A stretch of DNA of 10,224 bases from Reyranella sp. (GCA_004296815.1 SCVT01000468.1:1-10224); one strand, 5' to 3'; numbered from the stretch's first letter, positions 1-6,940 are shown. A program made the numbers and translations. Notes: generated from the sequence alone by a model not told the origin.

Positions 1-756
1 GCGCAGCAGCCCCTGTGTGTAGGGATGGCGCGGGCTCGCGAACAGCTCGGCGGTGGCGGCGTTCTCCACCACCTTGCCGGCGTACATGACGGCCACCTTG
101 TGCGCGACCCTGGCCACGATGCCGAGATCGTGGGTGATCAGCAGCATGCCGAGGCCGAGGTCACGCTGGAGCTGGGCCAGCAGCCGCAGGATCTGCGCCT
201 GCACCGTGACGTCGAGCGCCGTGGTCGGCTCGTCGGCGATCAGAAGCTTGGGCTCGCACATCAGCGCCATGGCGATCATGACCCTCTGGCGCAGCCCGCC
301 CGAAAGCTGGTGCGGGAACTGGCCGAGCCTGAGGCCCGGCGCGGTGATGCCGACGCGGGCGAGAAGATCGGCGGCGCGGTCGGTGGCGACCCTCTGGCTG
401 GCACCCTTGTGGCGGCGCAGCACCTCGGTCATCTGCGAGCCCACCGTGTAGGCCGGGTTCAGCGACGTCATCGGCTCCTGGAAGATCATCGCCATGTCGT
501 TGCCGCGCAGGCGGGCCATGCCGGAATCGGAGAGGCGCAGCAGGTCCTGGCCCTCGAAGCTCATCTTGGTGGCGGTGCGCCGCGCGCCGCGGGCCAGCAG
601 GTTCATCACGGCAAGCGCCGTCACCGACTTGCCGCAGCCCGACTCGCCCACGACGCAGAGCGTCTCGCCGCGCTCGACCTGCAGCGAGGCGCCGCGCACC
701 GCGCCGGTGCGGCCGAAGCTGACTTCGAGGTCCTCGACCTCCAGCAGAGCGCTCAC
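1..756 (-). CDS. ABC importer ATP-binding protein, DppD/OppD family (3' end missing)
   Basis: This is the cytoplasmic ATPase of a peptide/nickel-type ABC importer; it powers the two permeases encoded just upstream. I read 252 residues from a GTG start at 756. Walker A is GESGCGKS at 37-44, the Q-loop is FQEP around Q93, the signature is LSGGLRQR at 151-158, Walker B is LLIADEP at 171-177, and the switch histidine is H209 in ITHD. The sequence HPYTQGLLR near the edge marks the start of the C-terminal oligopeptide/dipeptide extension. Full-length relatives are usually about 320-340 residues, so roughly 70-90 are lost off the left edge. The start lies 10 nt after the permease C stop. GTG at 756 is the nearest in-frame start before the MSALLEVEDLEVSF beginning; the GTG at 770 is out of frame. 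The family is secure; the substrate (peptide, nickel, glutathione or other) is not. Confidence 0.95.
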   Translation of the reverse strand, partial: MSALLEVEDLEVSFGRTGAVRGASLQVERGETLCVVGESGCGKSVTALAVMNLLARGARRTATKMSFEGQDLLRLSDSGMARLRGNDMAMIFQEPMTSLNPAYTVGSQMTEVLRRHKGASQRVATDRAADLLARVGITAPGLRLGQFPHQLSGGLRQRVMIAMALMCEPKLLIADEPTTALDVTVQAQILRLLAQLQRDLGLGMLLITHDLGIVARVAHKVAVMYAGKVVENAATAELFASPRHPYTQGLLR

Positions 757-775
757 GTATCGGCCCTCACGTATC
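752..775 (-). repeat. Short direct repeat (period 14 nt) at the permease C / ATPase D junction
   Basis: On the minus strand the 10-mer GATACGTGAG occurs twice, at 775-766 and 761-752, 14 nt apart. The first copy holds the permease C stop as part of GTGA; the second supplies the likely GTG start of the ATPase gene. The GTG in the first copy is out of frame with the ATPase and would make only five codons (MRADT, then stop). A small tandem duplication that separated an originally overlapping GTGA junction would explain this, but that history is inference. Confidence 0.6.
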
Positions 776-1633
776 CGTCCTCTGCGTGCCGAAGGCGTCG
801 CGCAAGCCGTCGCCCAGCAGGTTGATGCCGAGGACGAGGATGAAGAGCGCCACGCCCGGGATCACGATCACCCAGGGCGAGAAGAACATGTAGTCCTTGG
901 CCTCGGCGATCATCAGGCCCCACGAGGGCAGCGGCGGCGGCACGCCGAGGCCGAGGAAGGAGAGTGCGGCCTCGAGCAGGATGGCGAGTGCGACCTCGAG
1001 CGTCGCCACGACCACGAGATGGCTGGCGATGTTGGGCAGTACCTCGCGGCTGAGAATGCGGAAGCGGCTGCAGCCCGCGCACCAGGCCGCGGCGACGAAG
1101 TCGAGGTTGCGCACCTGCATGGTGGTGGCGCGCGCCACGACGGCGAAGCGGTCCCACAGCAGCAGGCCGAGCGTCAGCACCAGGAGCGTCATCGAGCTGC
1201 CGAGCAGGCCGACCACTGCCAGCGCCACCAGCACGACCGGGATCGAGAGACGCGCCGTGATGGCGAACAGGACCGCATCGTCGACCCGGCCGCCCAGGAA
1301 GCCACCCAGCACGCCGATGGCGATGCCGATGATGCCCGAGACGATGGTCACGGTGATGCCGATCAGCATGGAAATGCGGCAACCCCAGATCAGGCGCGAG
1401 AGATAGTCGCGGCCGAGCTGGTCGGTGCCCAGCAAATGGTTGGGGTCGGTGCCCGCCATCCAGAATGGCACGAGGAGCCGCTTGCCGAGATCCTGGGCGA
1501 ACGGGTCGTGCGGCACGATCAGCGGCGCGAAGACCGCGCAGAAGGCGGCGAGCCCCACGATGACCGCGCCGACCCAGGTGCTGGCGCTCTTCCAGCCGCG
1601 CTTCGGGCCGGAGGTGACGGCAACGACGCTCAT
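767..1633 (-). CDS. ABC importer permease, DppC/OppC family
   Basis: This 288-residue inner-membrane permease forms the translocation pore together with the DppB-like permease encoded upstream. A short cytoplasmic N-terminus is followed by a first membrane helix at about 20-40. Next comes a family-typical soluble stretch with HLLGTDQLGRDYLSRL at about 66-81. Further helices lie at about 88-115, 130-160, 205-228 and 252-274. The cytoplasmic coupling segment is around LDFVAAAWCAGCSRF at 177-191, ending in LPNI at 199-202, and corresponds to the EAA loop that contacts the ATPase. SFLGLGVPPPLPSWG at 225-239 is a hallmark of DppC/OppC permeases. The ATG at 1633 overlaps the upstream permease stop as ATGA, so the two are probably translationally coupled. 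The length is normal and the gene is intact. Confidence 0.95.
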   Translation of the reverse strand: MSVVAVTSGPKRGWKSASTWVGAVIVGLAAFCAVFAPLIVPHDPFAQDLGKRLLVPFWMAGTDPNHLLGTDQLGRDYLSRLIWGCRISMLIGITVTIVSGIIGIAIGVLGGFLGGRVDDAVLFAITARLSIPVVLVALAVVGLLGSSMTLLVLTLGLLLWDRFAVVARATTMQVRNLDFVAAAWCAGCSRFRILSREVLPNIASHLVVVATLEVALAILLEAALSFLGLGVPPPLPSWGLMIAEAKDYMFFSPWVIVIPGVALFILVLGINLLGDGLRDAFGTQRTDT

Positions 1634-2547
1634 GAGCCGCGCAGCCGGGGATCGAGCACGGCGTTCATCAGGTCGGCGAGCGTGGTCAGGCCGACATAGA
1701 TCACGGCCAGCACCAGCACCACGGCCTGCACCACGGGAAAGTCGTTCTTGCCGATCGACTCCCAGGCGAGGAAGCCCACGCCGTGCAGGGCGAAGACCTG
1801 CTCGATCACGATCGAGCCGCCCAGCATGAAGCCGAGCTGCACCGCCGCGATCGCCACCACCGGGATGGCGGCGTTGCGCAGCGCATGCTTCAGCAGGATC
1901 GAGGCGCGCGACAGGCCCTTGGCGCGGGCAGTGCGGATGTAGTCGGAGCCCAGCGACTGGATCATGCCGGCGCGGGTGAGGCGCGTCAGCGCCGGGACGG
2001 CCGAGAAGGCCAGCACAATGCCCGGCATCACATAGTGCTGCCACGAGCCGGTGCCGGAGATCGGCAGCCAGCCGAGCTGCAGGCCGAAGGTGATCATCAG
2101 CAACAGGCCGAGCCAGAAGGAAGGCATGGCCTGGCCGAGCAGCGCGATCGCCTGGACGAAGCGGTCGAGGCCGGTGTTCTCGCGCACCGCCGCCAGGATG
2201 CCGAGCGGCAGCGAGACCAGCAGCGCGATCACGAGGCCGGTGAGGCCGAGCGTCAGGGTCACCGGCATGCGCTCGGCGATCAGCGCGCCGACGCGCTTCT
2301 TGAAGAAGAAGCTGTCGCCCAGGTCGCCGGTCACGGCGCGGGCGACCCAGTCGAGGAACTGCGTGGTCACCGGCCGGTCGAGCCCGTAGGCCTTGCGGAC
2401 GATCTCGATGTCTTCCTGGGTGGCGCTCGGGCCCGCGATCGAGATCGCGAGATCGCCCGAGAGGCGGGTGAGCATGAAGGCTAGCGTCATCACCGTCGCG
2501 GCGACGAGCAGCGCGACGATCAGGCGGCGGGCGAGGAATTGAATCAT
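1630..2547 (-). CDS. ABC importer permease, DppB/OppB family
   Basis: This 305-residue inner-membrane permease is the first gene of the importer cluster in this window. The N-terminus MIQFLARRLIVALL starts the first helix (about 9-28), as usual for DppB/OppB. The periplasmic loop holds KAYGLDRPVTTQFLDWV (52-68) and GDLGDSF (74-80), both family hallmarks. Further helices lie at about 97-120, 133-157, 172-190, 228-250 and 272-295. The EAA loop is DYIRTARAKGLSR to LRNAAIPV (202-230). The protein ends LDPRLRGS, again typical. I chose ATG 2547 because homologues start with this MIQFLxRR pattern; a TTG at 2607 would add 20 unconserved residues. No strong Shine-Dalgarno sequence precedes ATG 2547. 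No substrate-binding protein gene lies upstream; the next gene is divergent. Confidence 0.94.
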   Translation of the reverse strand: MIQFLARRLIVALLVAATVMTLAFMLTRLSGDLAISIAGPSATQEDIEIVRKAYGLDRPVTTQFLDWVARAVTGDLGDSFFFKKRVGALIAERMPVTLTLGLTGLVIALLVSLPLGILAAVRENTGLDRFVQAIALLGQAMPSFWLGLLLMITFGLQLGWLPISGTGSWQHYVMPGIVLAFSAVPALTRLTRAGMIQSLGSDYIRTARAKGLSRASILLKHALRNAAIPVVAIAAVQLGFMLGGSIVIEQVFALHGVGFLAWESIGKNDFPVVQAVVLVLAVIYVGLTTLADLMNAVLDPRLRGS

Positions 2548-2683
2548 TGGCGGCGGCGAGCTTAGTGCGGATCGATCCCGAAGGCGACCATGCGAATCTC
2601 GCGCCAAAATTCAAGTTCGGCAGTGCACAAACGATCACAGAGAGGCGCTTGGCGAGCGCGCGCGGCTCCTATATGGGGGAGAC
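2548..2683. other. Divergent intergenic region between importer permease B and metallopeptidase-like gene
   Basis: These 136 bp separate two divergent genes and should hold promoters in both directions. The most A+T-rich part is about 2604-2636. I could not find a -35/-10 pair with convincing match and spacing on either strand. At the right end GGGGGAGA (2675-2682) is a strong ribosome binding site for the plus-strand gene. There is no inverted repeat long enough to call an operator. Confidence 0.5.
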
Positions 2684-3139
2684 ATGCCGGTGTTCAACAA
2701 TCCGCGGCGCACGCCCTGCTTCGGCACGGCGCCGACCCTCGAGGACTTCGAAGCGATCGCCGCCGAGGCGCTTGCGACGATTCCCGAGGAGTTCCGCAAG
2801 CATGTCGGCAACGTCCGCATCCAGGTCGACGATTTCCCGTCCGACGAGGTCGAGAAGGAGATGGAGCTCGAGACTCCGTTCGACCTGCTCGGCCTCTACC
2901 AGGGCGTCTCGATGATGGAGCGCGGCGCGGGCCATGTCGCCAACGACATCGACCGCATCTTCCTCTACCGCCGCCCGATCCTCGACTATTGGTGCGAGTC
3001 GGGCGAGGACCTGCCGCACATCGTGCGGCATGTGCTGATCCACGAGATCGGCCACCATTTCGGGCTGAGCGACGACGACATGGAAGCGATCGAAGCCAAG
3101 GCCGAAGAGGAATCGCAGCGCGCCCAACCCGGAGCGTAG
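2684..3139 (+). CDS. Small zincin-like metallopeptidase family protein (DUF1025-type)
   Basis: This 151-residue probably cytoplasmic protein belongs to the small metallopeptidase-like family formerly called DUF1025. The zinc-site motif HEIGHHFGLSD lies at 120-130: H120 and H124 would bind zinc, E121 would be the catalytic base, and D130 is at the position expected for the third ligand. Other family features are FxxIAxEALxxIPEEFRK around 22-39, the acidic stretch at 49-63 and DLLGLYQG at 67-74. There is no signal peptide or membrane segment. The start is supported by GGGGGAG just upstream of the ATG. The gene stands alone on the plus strand and converges on the SOD-like gene only 17 bp downstream; I see no terminator in that gap. 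Family assignment is strong. The substrate is unknown, and for relatives of this size proteolysis has rarely been shown. Confidence 0.9.
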   Translation: MPVFNNPRRTPCFGTAPTLEDFEAIAAEALATIPEEFRKHVGNVRIQVDDFPSDEVEKEMELETPFDLLGLYQGVSMMERGAGHVANDIDRIFLYRRPILDYWCESGEDLPHIVRHVLIHEIGHHFGLSDDDMEAIEAKAEEESQRAQPGA

Positions 3140-3156
3140 GGCGGGGCGGCTGATCG

Positions 3157-3858
3157 TCAGACGCGCATCGCCTCGCGATAGAGGCGCTCGGCATTCGTCC
3201 ACTTTATCGCCGCCATGAAGGCATCGACGTACTTGGCTGTCTCCTTGCCGTAGTCGGCGCCGTAGGCGTGCTCGGACATGTCCATCGCCAGCAGCGGCAG
3301 GGCACTGGCGGGCGTCATCGAATCGTCGGAGGCCACGAAGGTCGAGATCCGCTTGTCGCGCGCCGAATAGGCCATGATCACCCAACCGGTTCCTGAGGCG
3401 AGCGACCGGCCGGACGCGGCGAACTCGGCCTTCCAGCGATCCATGCTGCCATAGTCGCGCGCCATCGCCTGGGCCAGCAGGCCCGACGGCGGAATGGGCG
3501 CCTCGCCGATTCCGTCGAAATAGAGTTCGTGCAGTACTGTGGCGTTGTGGGTCGCCAGCTCTTCACGCTTCAGCTCGGCGAGCTTCGCAGGCTCGGCATT
3601 CGCGAAGTCGAGCTTCGTCAGCTCCTCGTGGATCGCGTTCAGCCGCTTCACCTGGTCGGCGTAGTGCCCGTGATGGCCGCGCAACAGGTCCGCCGACAGG
3701 CCCTTCACCTTGTCCGGATTGAAGGTGAGCGGCTTGGCGGTGATCTTGGGGGAGACGGCGACGCTGGCGATTTGTTGCTGGGCGCGTGCGCCAAGCGCCA
3801 TGGCGCCAACCAGCAGGCCGGCACCCGCGGCCAGCGAGCGGCGGGGGAGGACGGTCAT
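3157..3858 (-). CDS. Secreted Fe/Mn superoxide dismutase-family protein (divergent active site)
   Basis: This 233-residue protein resembles Fe/Mn superoxide dismutases, which convert superoxide to peroxide and oxygen. The N-terminus has RRSLAAGAG (6-14), a hydrophobic stretch and ARA before Q27, consistent with Tat-type export to the periplasm. SOD hallmarks are the KRLNAI helix (71-76), LHELYFDGIG (109-118), GTGWVIMAYS (156-165) and AMDMSEHAYGADY (191-203). Predicted metal ligands are H110, D193 and H197, with the first from the H62/H63 cluster. The first-helix motif HHGHYADQ differs from canonical HxxxHHxxY, and I do not find the canonical second-shell glutamine, so activity is not assured. 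ATG 3858 is preceded by a good GCAGGAG. It is the last gene of a likely four-gene operon, 40 bp after the DUF1254 gene. Related noncanonical SOD-like proteins are common in rhizobial-type bacteria. Confidence 0.88.
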   Translation of the reverse strand: MTVLPRRSLAAGAGLLVGAMALGARAQQQIASVAVSPKITAKPLTFNPDKVKGLSADLLRGHHGHYADQVKRLNAIHEELTKLDFANAEPAKLAELKREELATHNATVLHELYFDGIGEAPIPPSGLLAQAMARDYGSMDRWKAEFAASGRSLASGTGWVIMAYSARDKRISTFVASDDSMTPASALPLLAMDMSEHAYGADYGKETAKYVDAFMAAIKWTNAERLYREAMRV

Positions 3859-3898
3859 GTCGGGCTCCTGCTTGTTTCCCTCGCAGGAGCAACGCCCC

Positions 3899-5314
3899 TC
3901 AGGAAGGAGAGTTGCGCCGCACCGCGGGCAGCCGGTAGAGGCCCTCGATCATCGCCTCGGTGGGCTGGTAGGCCCGCAGCACGAGGCGCATGGGCCCTGC
4001 GGGCGCCGGCAGCCAGTTGGCCGCCCGCCGGTCGTCCGGCCGGTCGCGCTGGATATAGAGAGTGAGCGAGCCGTCGGCGCCGTGCGTGAGATCGGGCGTG
4101 CGGTCGCCGACCGAGTGACGGCCGAGCGGATTGTCGACGAAGACGGCGCGCCCGTCCGCCGCGACTTCGTAGGCCGAGAGCGACCAGAAGGCCTGCACGG
4201 GTGGCAGCGCGCCTGCCGGAAAGGTGAGCTCGTAGCGGTTGGCGCCGTTCAGCGGCCTGCCGCCACTGTCGGCGTTGCAGGTCACATGGATCGCTTCGCC
4301 CGGCATCAGCGCGCCGAGACCGGTGAGCGCGGTCGCCGCGCGATAGAGATAGTCGTCGCCGAAATTGCCGAGATGGCGCTCGCCGTACGTCCAGCCGTCG
4401 ATCGTGCGGCCGCGGCGGCCGGCCGCGACACGGATGTCGGCATGTCCCTGCTCGATGCCGGCCAGGATGGCGCGCCGCTCGGCGGCGCCGAAGGCGCGCT
4501 GGTCGAACTTGCGGCCGGGCTTCAGCTTCAGCGGCGCCAGCGCCTCCAGCAACGGCCGGTCGCGCTCCGGCAGCGGGCTCTCGGCCAGCGCACGCATGCC
4601 GACGTCGAACAGGTCGAACGGTTCCGAGGTGTTGGCCGCCGGCCAGTCGGCGACGGATTCCGACGGCGGCTGCGTGCGTTGCCGCATCAGCTCGCGCGTC
4701 TCCAGGATGCGCCGCTCGTTCCTCATGTCGGGCGTCTCGAGCAGCACGCGGGCCTGCAGGATGCGCGCGCGGTCGAGCTCGTCGGGCGCGTCGACCACGA
4801 TGCGTCCGATCAGCCACACGGAGTTGGTCGGCGCACGGATCAGCGTCACCTCGCTCGACGGGTCGCCCTTCCAGGCGGGGCCGACGATCATCTGCGCCGG
4901 CGGCCGGCCGCCCTGCAGGCGATGGCTGACCACGGCGAAGTTGTCGGTGAAGAGGTCGAGGAAGGCGTAGCTGTAGTAGAGGTCGCCGACCGGCGGCACG
5001 GTCAGGAACAGCGGCTCCAGCGAGAGGTCGAGCCAGGCGGTCGAGTAGAGCGTGTCGGCGTTGGGCGTCGTCACGGTCTGCACCGTGTCGTCGGCCAGTG
5101 TCTGGAGGTGCCGGAAGCGGTTGAGGCGCTGGCGCAGCGGATTGCTCTCGTCGACCGTCGCACGCCAGCGCGTGCGGTACATCTCGTAGACCGGGAACAG
5201 ATAGATCGTGGCGCGCCGCGCGAGGTCGCGGAGCGCGGCCGTCGAATCCTGCGCCTGCGCCAGGGTCGGGACCGCGAGCGCACTCGCGATGACGGCGCGA
5301 CGGCCCAGCTTCAT
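3899..5314 (-). CDS. Secreted DUF1254/DUF1214 domain protein
   Basis: This 471-residue exported protein combines an N-terminal DUF1254 domain and a C-terminal DUF1214 domain. The start MKLGRRAVIASALAVPTLAQ is a signal peptide, probably cleaved after AQA at 20-22. DUF1254 covers about 35-170, with TPNADTLYSTAWLDLS at 83-98 and DLYYSYAFLDLFTDNF at 111-126 as clear hallmarks. DUF1214 covers about 340-455, with FWSLSAYE (376-383) and NWLPAPAGPMRLVLRAYQP (433-451). The biochemical function of this family is not established, and I infer only a periplasmic or envelope location. ATG 5314 overlaps the upstream glycosylase-like stop as ATGA, which, with the signal peptide it creates, decides the start against a possible start at 5371. 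The SOD-like gene follows after 40 bp. The gene is intact. Confidence 0.92.
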   Translation of the reverse strand: MKLGRRAVIASALAVPTLAQAQDSTAALRDLARRATIYLFPVYEMYRTRWRATVDESNPLRQRLNRFRHLQTLADDTVQTVTTPNADTLYSTAWLDLSLEPLFLTVPPVGDLYYSYAFLDLFTDNFAVVSHRLQGGRPPAQMIVGPAWKGDPSSEVTLIRAPTNSVWLIGRIVVDAPDELDRARILQARVLLETPDMRNERRILETRELMRQRTQPPSESVADWPAANTSEPFDLFDVGMRALAESPLPERDRPLLEALAPLKLKPGRKFDQRAFGAAERRAILAGIEQGHADIRVAAGRRGRTIDGWTYGERHLGNFGDDYLYRAATALTGLGALMPGEAIHVTCNADSGGRPLNGANRYELTFPAGALPPVQAFWSLSAYEVAADGRAVFVDNPLGRHSVGDRTPDLTHGADGSLTLYIQRDRPDDRRAANWLPAPAGPMRLVLRAYQPTEAMIEGLYRLPAVRRNSPS

Positions 5315-5853
5315 GCCGCGCGCTCCCGCAGCAGGCGCCGCTCCATCACGAACGCCGCTGCCGCGCGCCATGGCGCGATCGTCCAGAACGAGCGTGCACG
5401 CCCCGAGGGCGAGGCGAGCACGAAGGCGACGGCGCCTTCCAGCAGGTCCGCCTGCCGTCCGTAGGCGGGCGACTTGACGCCGAGTGCCAGCGACGCGGCG
5501 TGCTTGGACGTGAAGGCGATGGCGGCGGGACGGAAGCGGCGGAGCTTGGCGTGCAGCGACTTGGCGTCCATCGCTGCGGGCGTCAGCTCATGGTCGGAGC
5601 CGACCTCGGTCTTGTTGAGGTCGGTGAGGCCCAGGCCAAAGCCCAGCAGCTCGGGGAAGCGCTGCGGCGCCAGCCGCTCCGGCGTCAGGCCGACGGCATG
5701 GAGCGTCGGCCAGAAGGCGTTGCCGGGATTGGCGTAGTAGGCCCGCGCCTTGAACGACGCGGGGCTGGGCGCGGTGCCGCAGAACACCAGGTCGAGGCCC
5801 GGTGCCAGCAGATCGGGGATGAGCTGCCTATTGCGGCTTGATGCCGGCGGCAC
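5311..5853 (-). CDS. Mug/TDG-like uracil-DNA glycosylase superfamily protein, motif-1 Asn absent
   Basis: This protein is about 180 residues, cytoplasmic, and homologous to mismatch-specific (G:U/T) DNA glycosylases that remove damaged bases in base excision repair. Similarity to Mug is clear from LIPDLLAPGLDLVFCG (11-26), ANPGNAFWPTLHAVGLTPERL (41-61) and GFGLGLTDLNKT (71-82). In classical Mug the first motif is GINPG with a catalytic Asn; here it is GTAPS (26-30), placing Ala at that position. The second motif, NPSGLSR in E. coli Mug, is SPSGRAR (148-154). The protein may therefore belong to a subfamily with another substrate or mechanism. I chose GTG 5853, which has GAGG upstream and overlaps the receptor gene by 26 bp. 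ATG 5898 would add 15 low-complexity residues and overlap 71 bp. The 3' end overlaps the DUF1254 start by ATGA. Confidence 0.85.
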   Translation of the reverse strand: MPPASSRNRQLIPDLLAPGLDLVFCGTAPSPASFKARAYYANPGNAFWPTLHAVGLTPERLAPQRFPELLGFGLGLTDLNKTEVGSDHELTPAAMDAKSLHAKLRRFRPAAIAFTSKHAASLALGVKSPAYGRQADLLEGAVAFVLASPSGRARSFWTIAPWRAAAAFVMERRLLRERAA

Positions 5854-6814
5854 GGATGACCTCGCCCCAGCGCTTGTGCTCGGCCTTGATGAAGGCATCG
5901 ACCTCGGTCAGCGGCATGAAGCCGGGCTCGAAGCCGCCCTGCTGCATGCTGGCGATCACGTCGGGCGACTGCAGCGCCTTCTCGGTCGCGGCGGCGAGCT
6001 TGGCCTTCATCTTCGCCGGTGTGCCGGTCGGCACCGCCCACATCGACCACGACGTCACGACGATCTCGGGATAGCCCGCCTCGACGAAGGTCGGCGTGTC
6101 GGGCGCCGCGGGCGAGCGCTTGGCGCCGGTCGAGGCGATCGGCTTCAGCTTGCCGGCGGTGACCTGGCCCATCAGCGAGTCGATGTTGGCGATGCAGAGC
6201 GGGATGTGGCCGGCCAGCACGTCGGCGGCCGCGGCCGCCGCGCCGCGATAGCTGATGAAGGTCATGTCGGCGCCGGTCTGCTGCTTCAGGATCTCCATGG
6301 TGAGCGAGGGCGACGTGCCGACGCCCGAAGAGCCGTAGGTGATCTTGCCGGGCTCGGCCTTGGCGGCGGCAACCAGCTTGGGCAGCGTGTCGTGCGGGAA
6401 GTTCGGGTGGCAGCAGAGCAGGTTGGGCTGCGTGCCGATCCACGCCACCGGCTCGAGGTCGGTGAAGGCGTTGTAGGCGGGCTTGGCGTAGAGGTTGGGC
6501 ACCAGCGCATGGCTGCCGATGCCACCCAGCAGCACCGAGTAGCCGTCGGGCGGCGACTTGGCGACGTTGTCGGCGGCGATCGAGCCGCCGGCGCCGGTCC
6601 GGTTGTCGATCACGAAGCTCTGGCCGAGATACTCGGTGAGCTTCACGGCGAGGCGCCGCGCGATATTGTCCTGCGAGCCGCCGGGCGTGAACGGGCAGAC
6701 GATGCGCACGTTGCGGTTGGGCCAGTCGTCGCCCTGGGCGAAGGCAGACGGGACGAAGGCGGCGGGTGTGAACGGCACGGCGGCGAGTGCTGCCGTGAAA
6801 TGGCGTCTCCTCAT
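5828..6814 (-). CDS. Periplasmic substrate-binding receptor, tripartite tricarboxylate transporter TctC/Bug family
   Basis: This 328-residue exported receptor is of the type that usually binds carboxylates or other small organic ligands for tripartite tricarboxylate transporters. The N-terminus MRRRHFTAALAAVPF through AFA (25-27) is a signal peptide, with mature start near QGDDWP. Family hallmarks are the first ligand-loop motif PFTPGGSQDNIARRLA (41-56), VIDNRTGAGGSIAADNVA (68-85), the SPPDGYSVLLG stretch (87-97) and ITYGSSGVGTSPSLTMEIL (158-176). The ATG at 6814 has AAGGAAG upstream; reading through further upstream is only the antisense of the dehydrogenase gene. No TctA/TctB membrane genes lie in the window, a common situation for this expanded family. 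It is the first gene of a likely four-gene operon and is divergent from the acyl-CoA dehydrogenase gene. The ligand is unknown. Confidence 0.95.
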   Translation of the reverse strand: MRRRHFTAALAAVPFTPAAFVPSAFAQGDDWPNRNVRIVCPFTPGGSQDNIARRLAVKLTEYLGQSFVIDNRTGAGGSIAADNVAKSPPDGYSVLLGGIGSHALVPNLYAKPAYNAFTDLEPVAWIGTQPNLLCCHPNFPHDTLPKLVAAAKAEPGKITYGSSGVGTSPSLTMEILKQQTGADMTFISYRGAAAAAADVLAGHIPLCIANIDSLMGQVTAGKLKPIASTGAKRSPAAPDTPTFVEAGYPEIVVTSWSMWAVPTGTPAKMKAKLAAATEKALQSPDVIASMQQGGFEPGFMPLTEVDAFIKAEHKRWGEVIRAAGIKPQ

Positions 6815-6940
6815 TTTTCTTCCTTTATGGGCAAACCTTGTTCCTCCGATGATGCCCGAGCGGGCCGGGTTTCGACCAGAGGTTTCGCCGCCTTGTTCGC
6901 TCCTCGGTGTCGGGCATGATGCCGGCCCGGGAGGACGGAA
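6815..6940. promoter_or_regulatory. Divergent intergenic region between receptor and acyl-CoA dehydrogenase genes
   Basis: These 126 bp must contain start signals for two divergent transcription units. Ribosome binding sites are AAGGAAG for the minus-strand receptor and GGGAGGA (6929-6935) for the dehydrogenase. Imperfectly repeated elements are present: CCTTGTTC at 6836-6843 and 6891-6898, ATGATGCC at 6849-6856 and 6916-6923, and ATGCCCGA (6852-6859) facing TCGGGCAT (6910-6917). They could be regulator sites, but 8-bp matches in GC-rich DNA are weak. I found no convincing -35/-10 pair, and no regulator gene is adjacent. Confidence 0.45.

Noticed and set aside
494..1699. Plus-strand open frame of 401 codons opposite the ABC genes
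   Set aside because: Low-complexity product, antisense to well-conserved permease and ATPase genes.
2548..2607. Longer permease B start at TTG 2607
   Set aside because: The extra 20 residues are not family-like, and MIQFLARR matches the normal N-terminus.
2640..2683. TTGGCG and TATATG as a sigma-70 promoter for the metallopeptidase-like gene
   Set aside because: The spacer would be only 14 bp and the transcript would start at the start codon, removing the strong ribosome binding site.
3140..3156. Possible terminator between the convergent metallopeptidase-like and SOD-like genes
   Set aside because: The gap is 17 bp; only a 4-bp stem (CTGA/TCAG) is visible nearby, with no T-run.
3710..5464. 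Long plus-strand open frame (584 codons) opposite the DUF1254 gene
   Set aside because: Its product is Arg/Gly/Ala-rich with no recognisable domain and lies antisense to a gene with strong family hallmarks; long antisense frames are expected in GC-rich DNA.
5854..5898. Longer glycosylase-like start at ATG 5898
   Set aside because: It adds a Ser/Pro-rich stretch inside the receptor gene; the GTG at 5853 gives a more typical length. It cannot be excluded, as both have a GAGG upstream.
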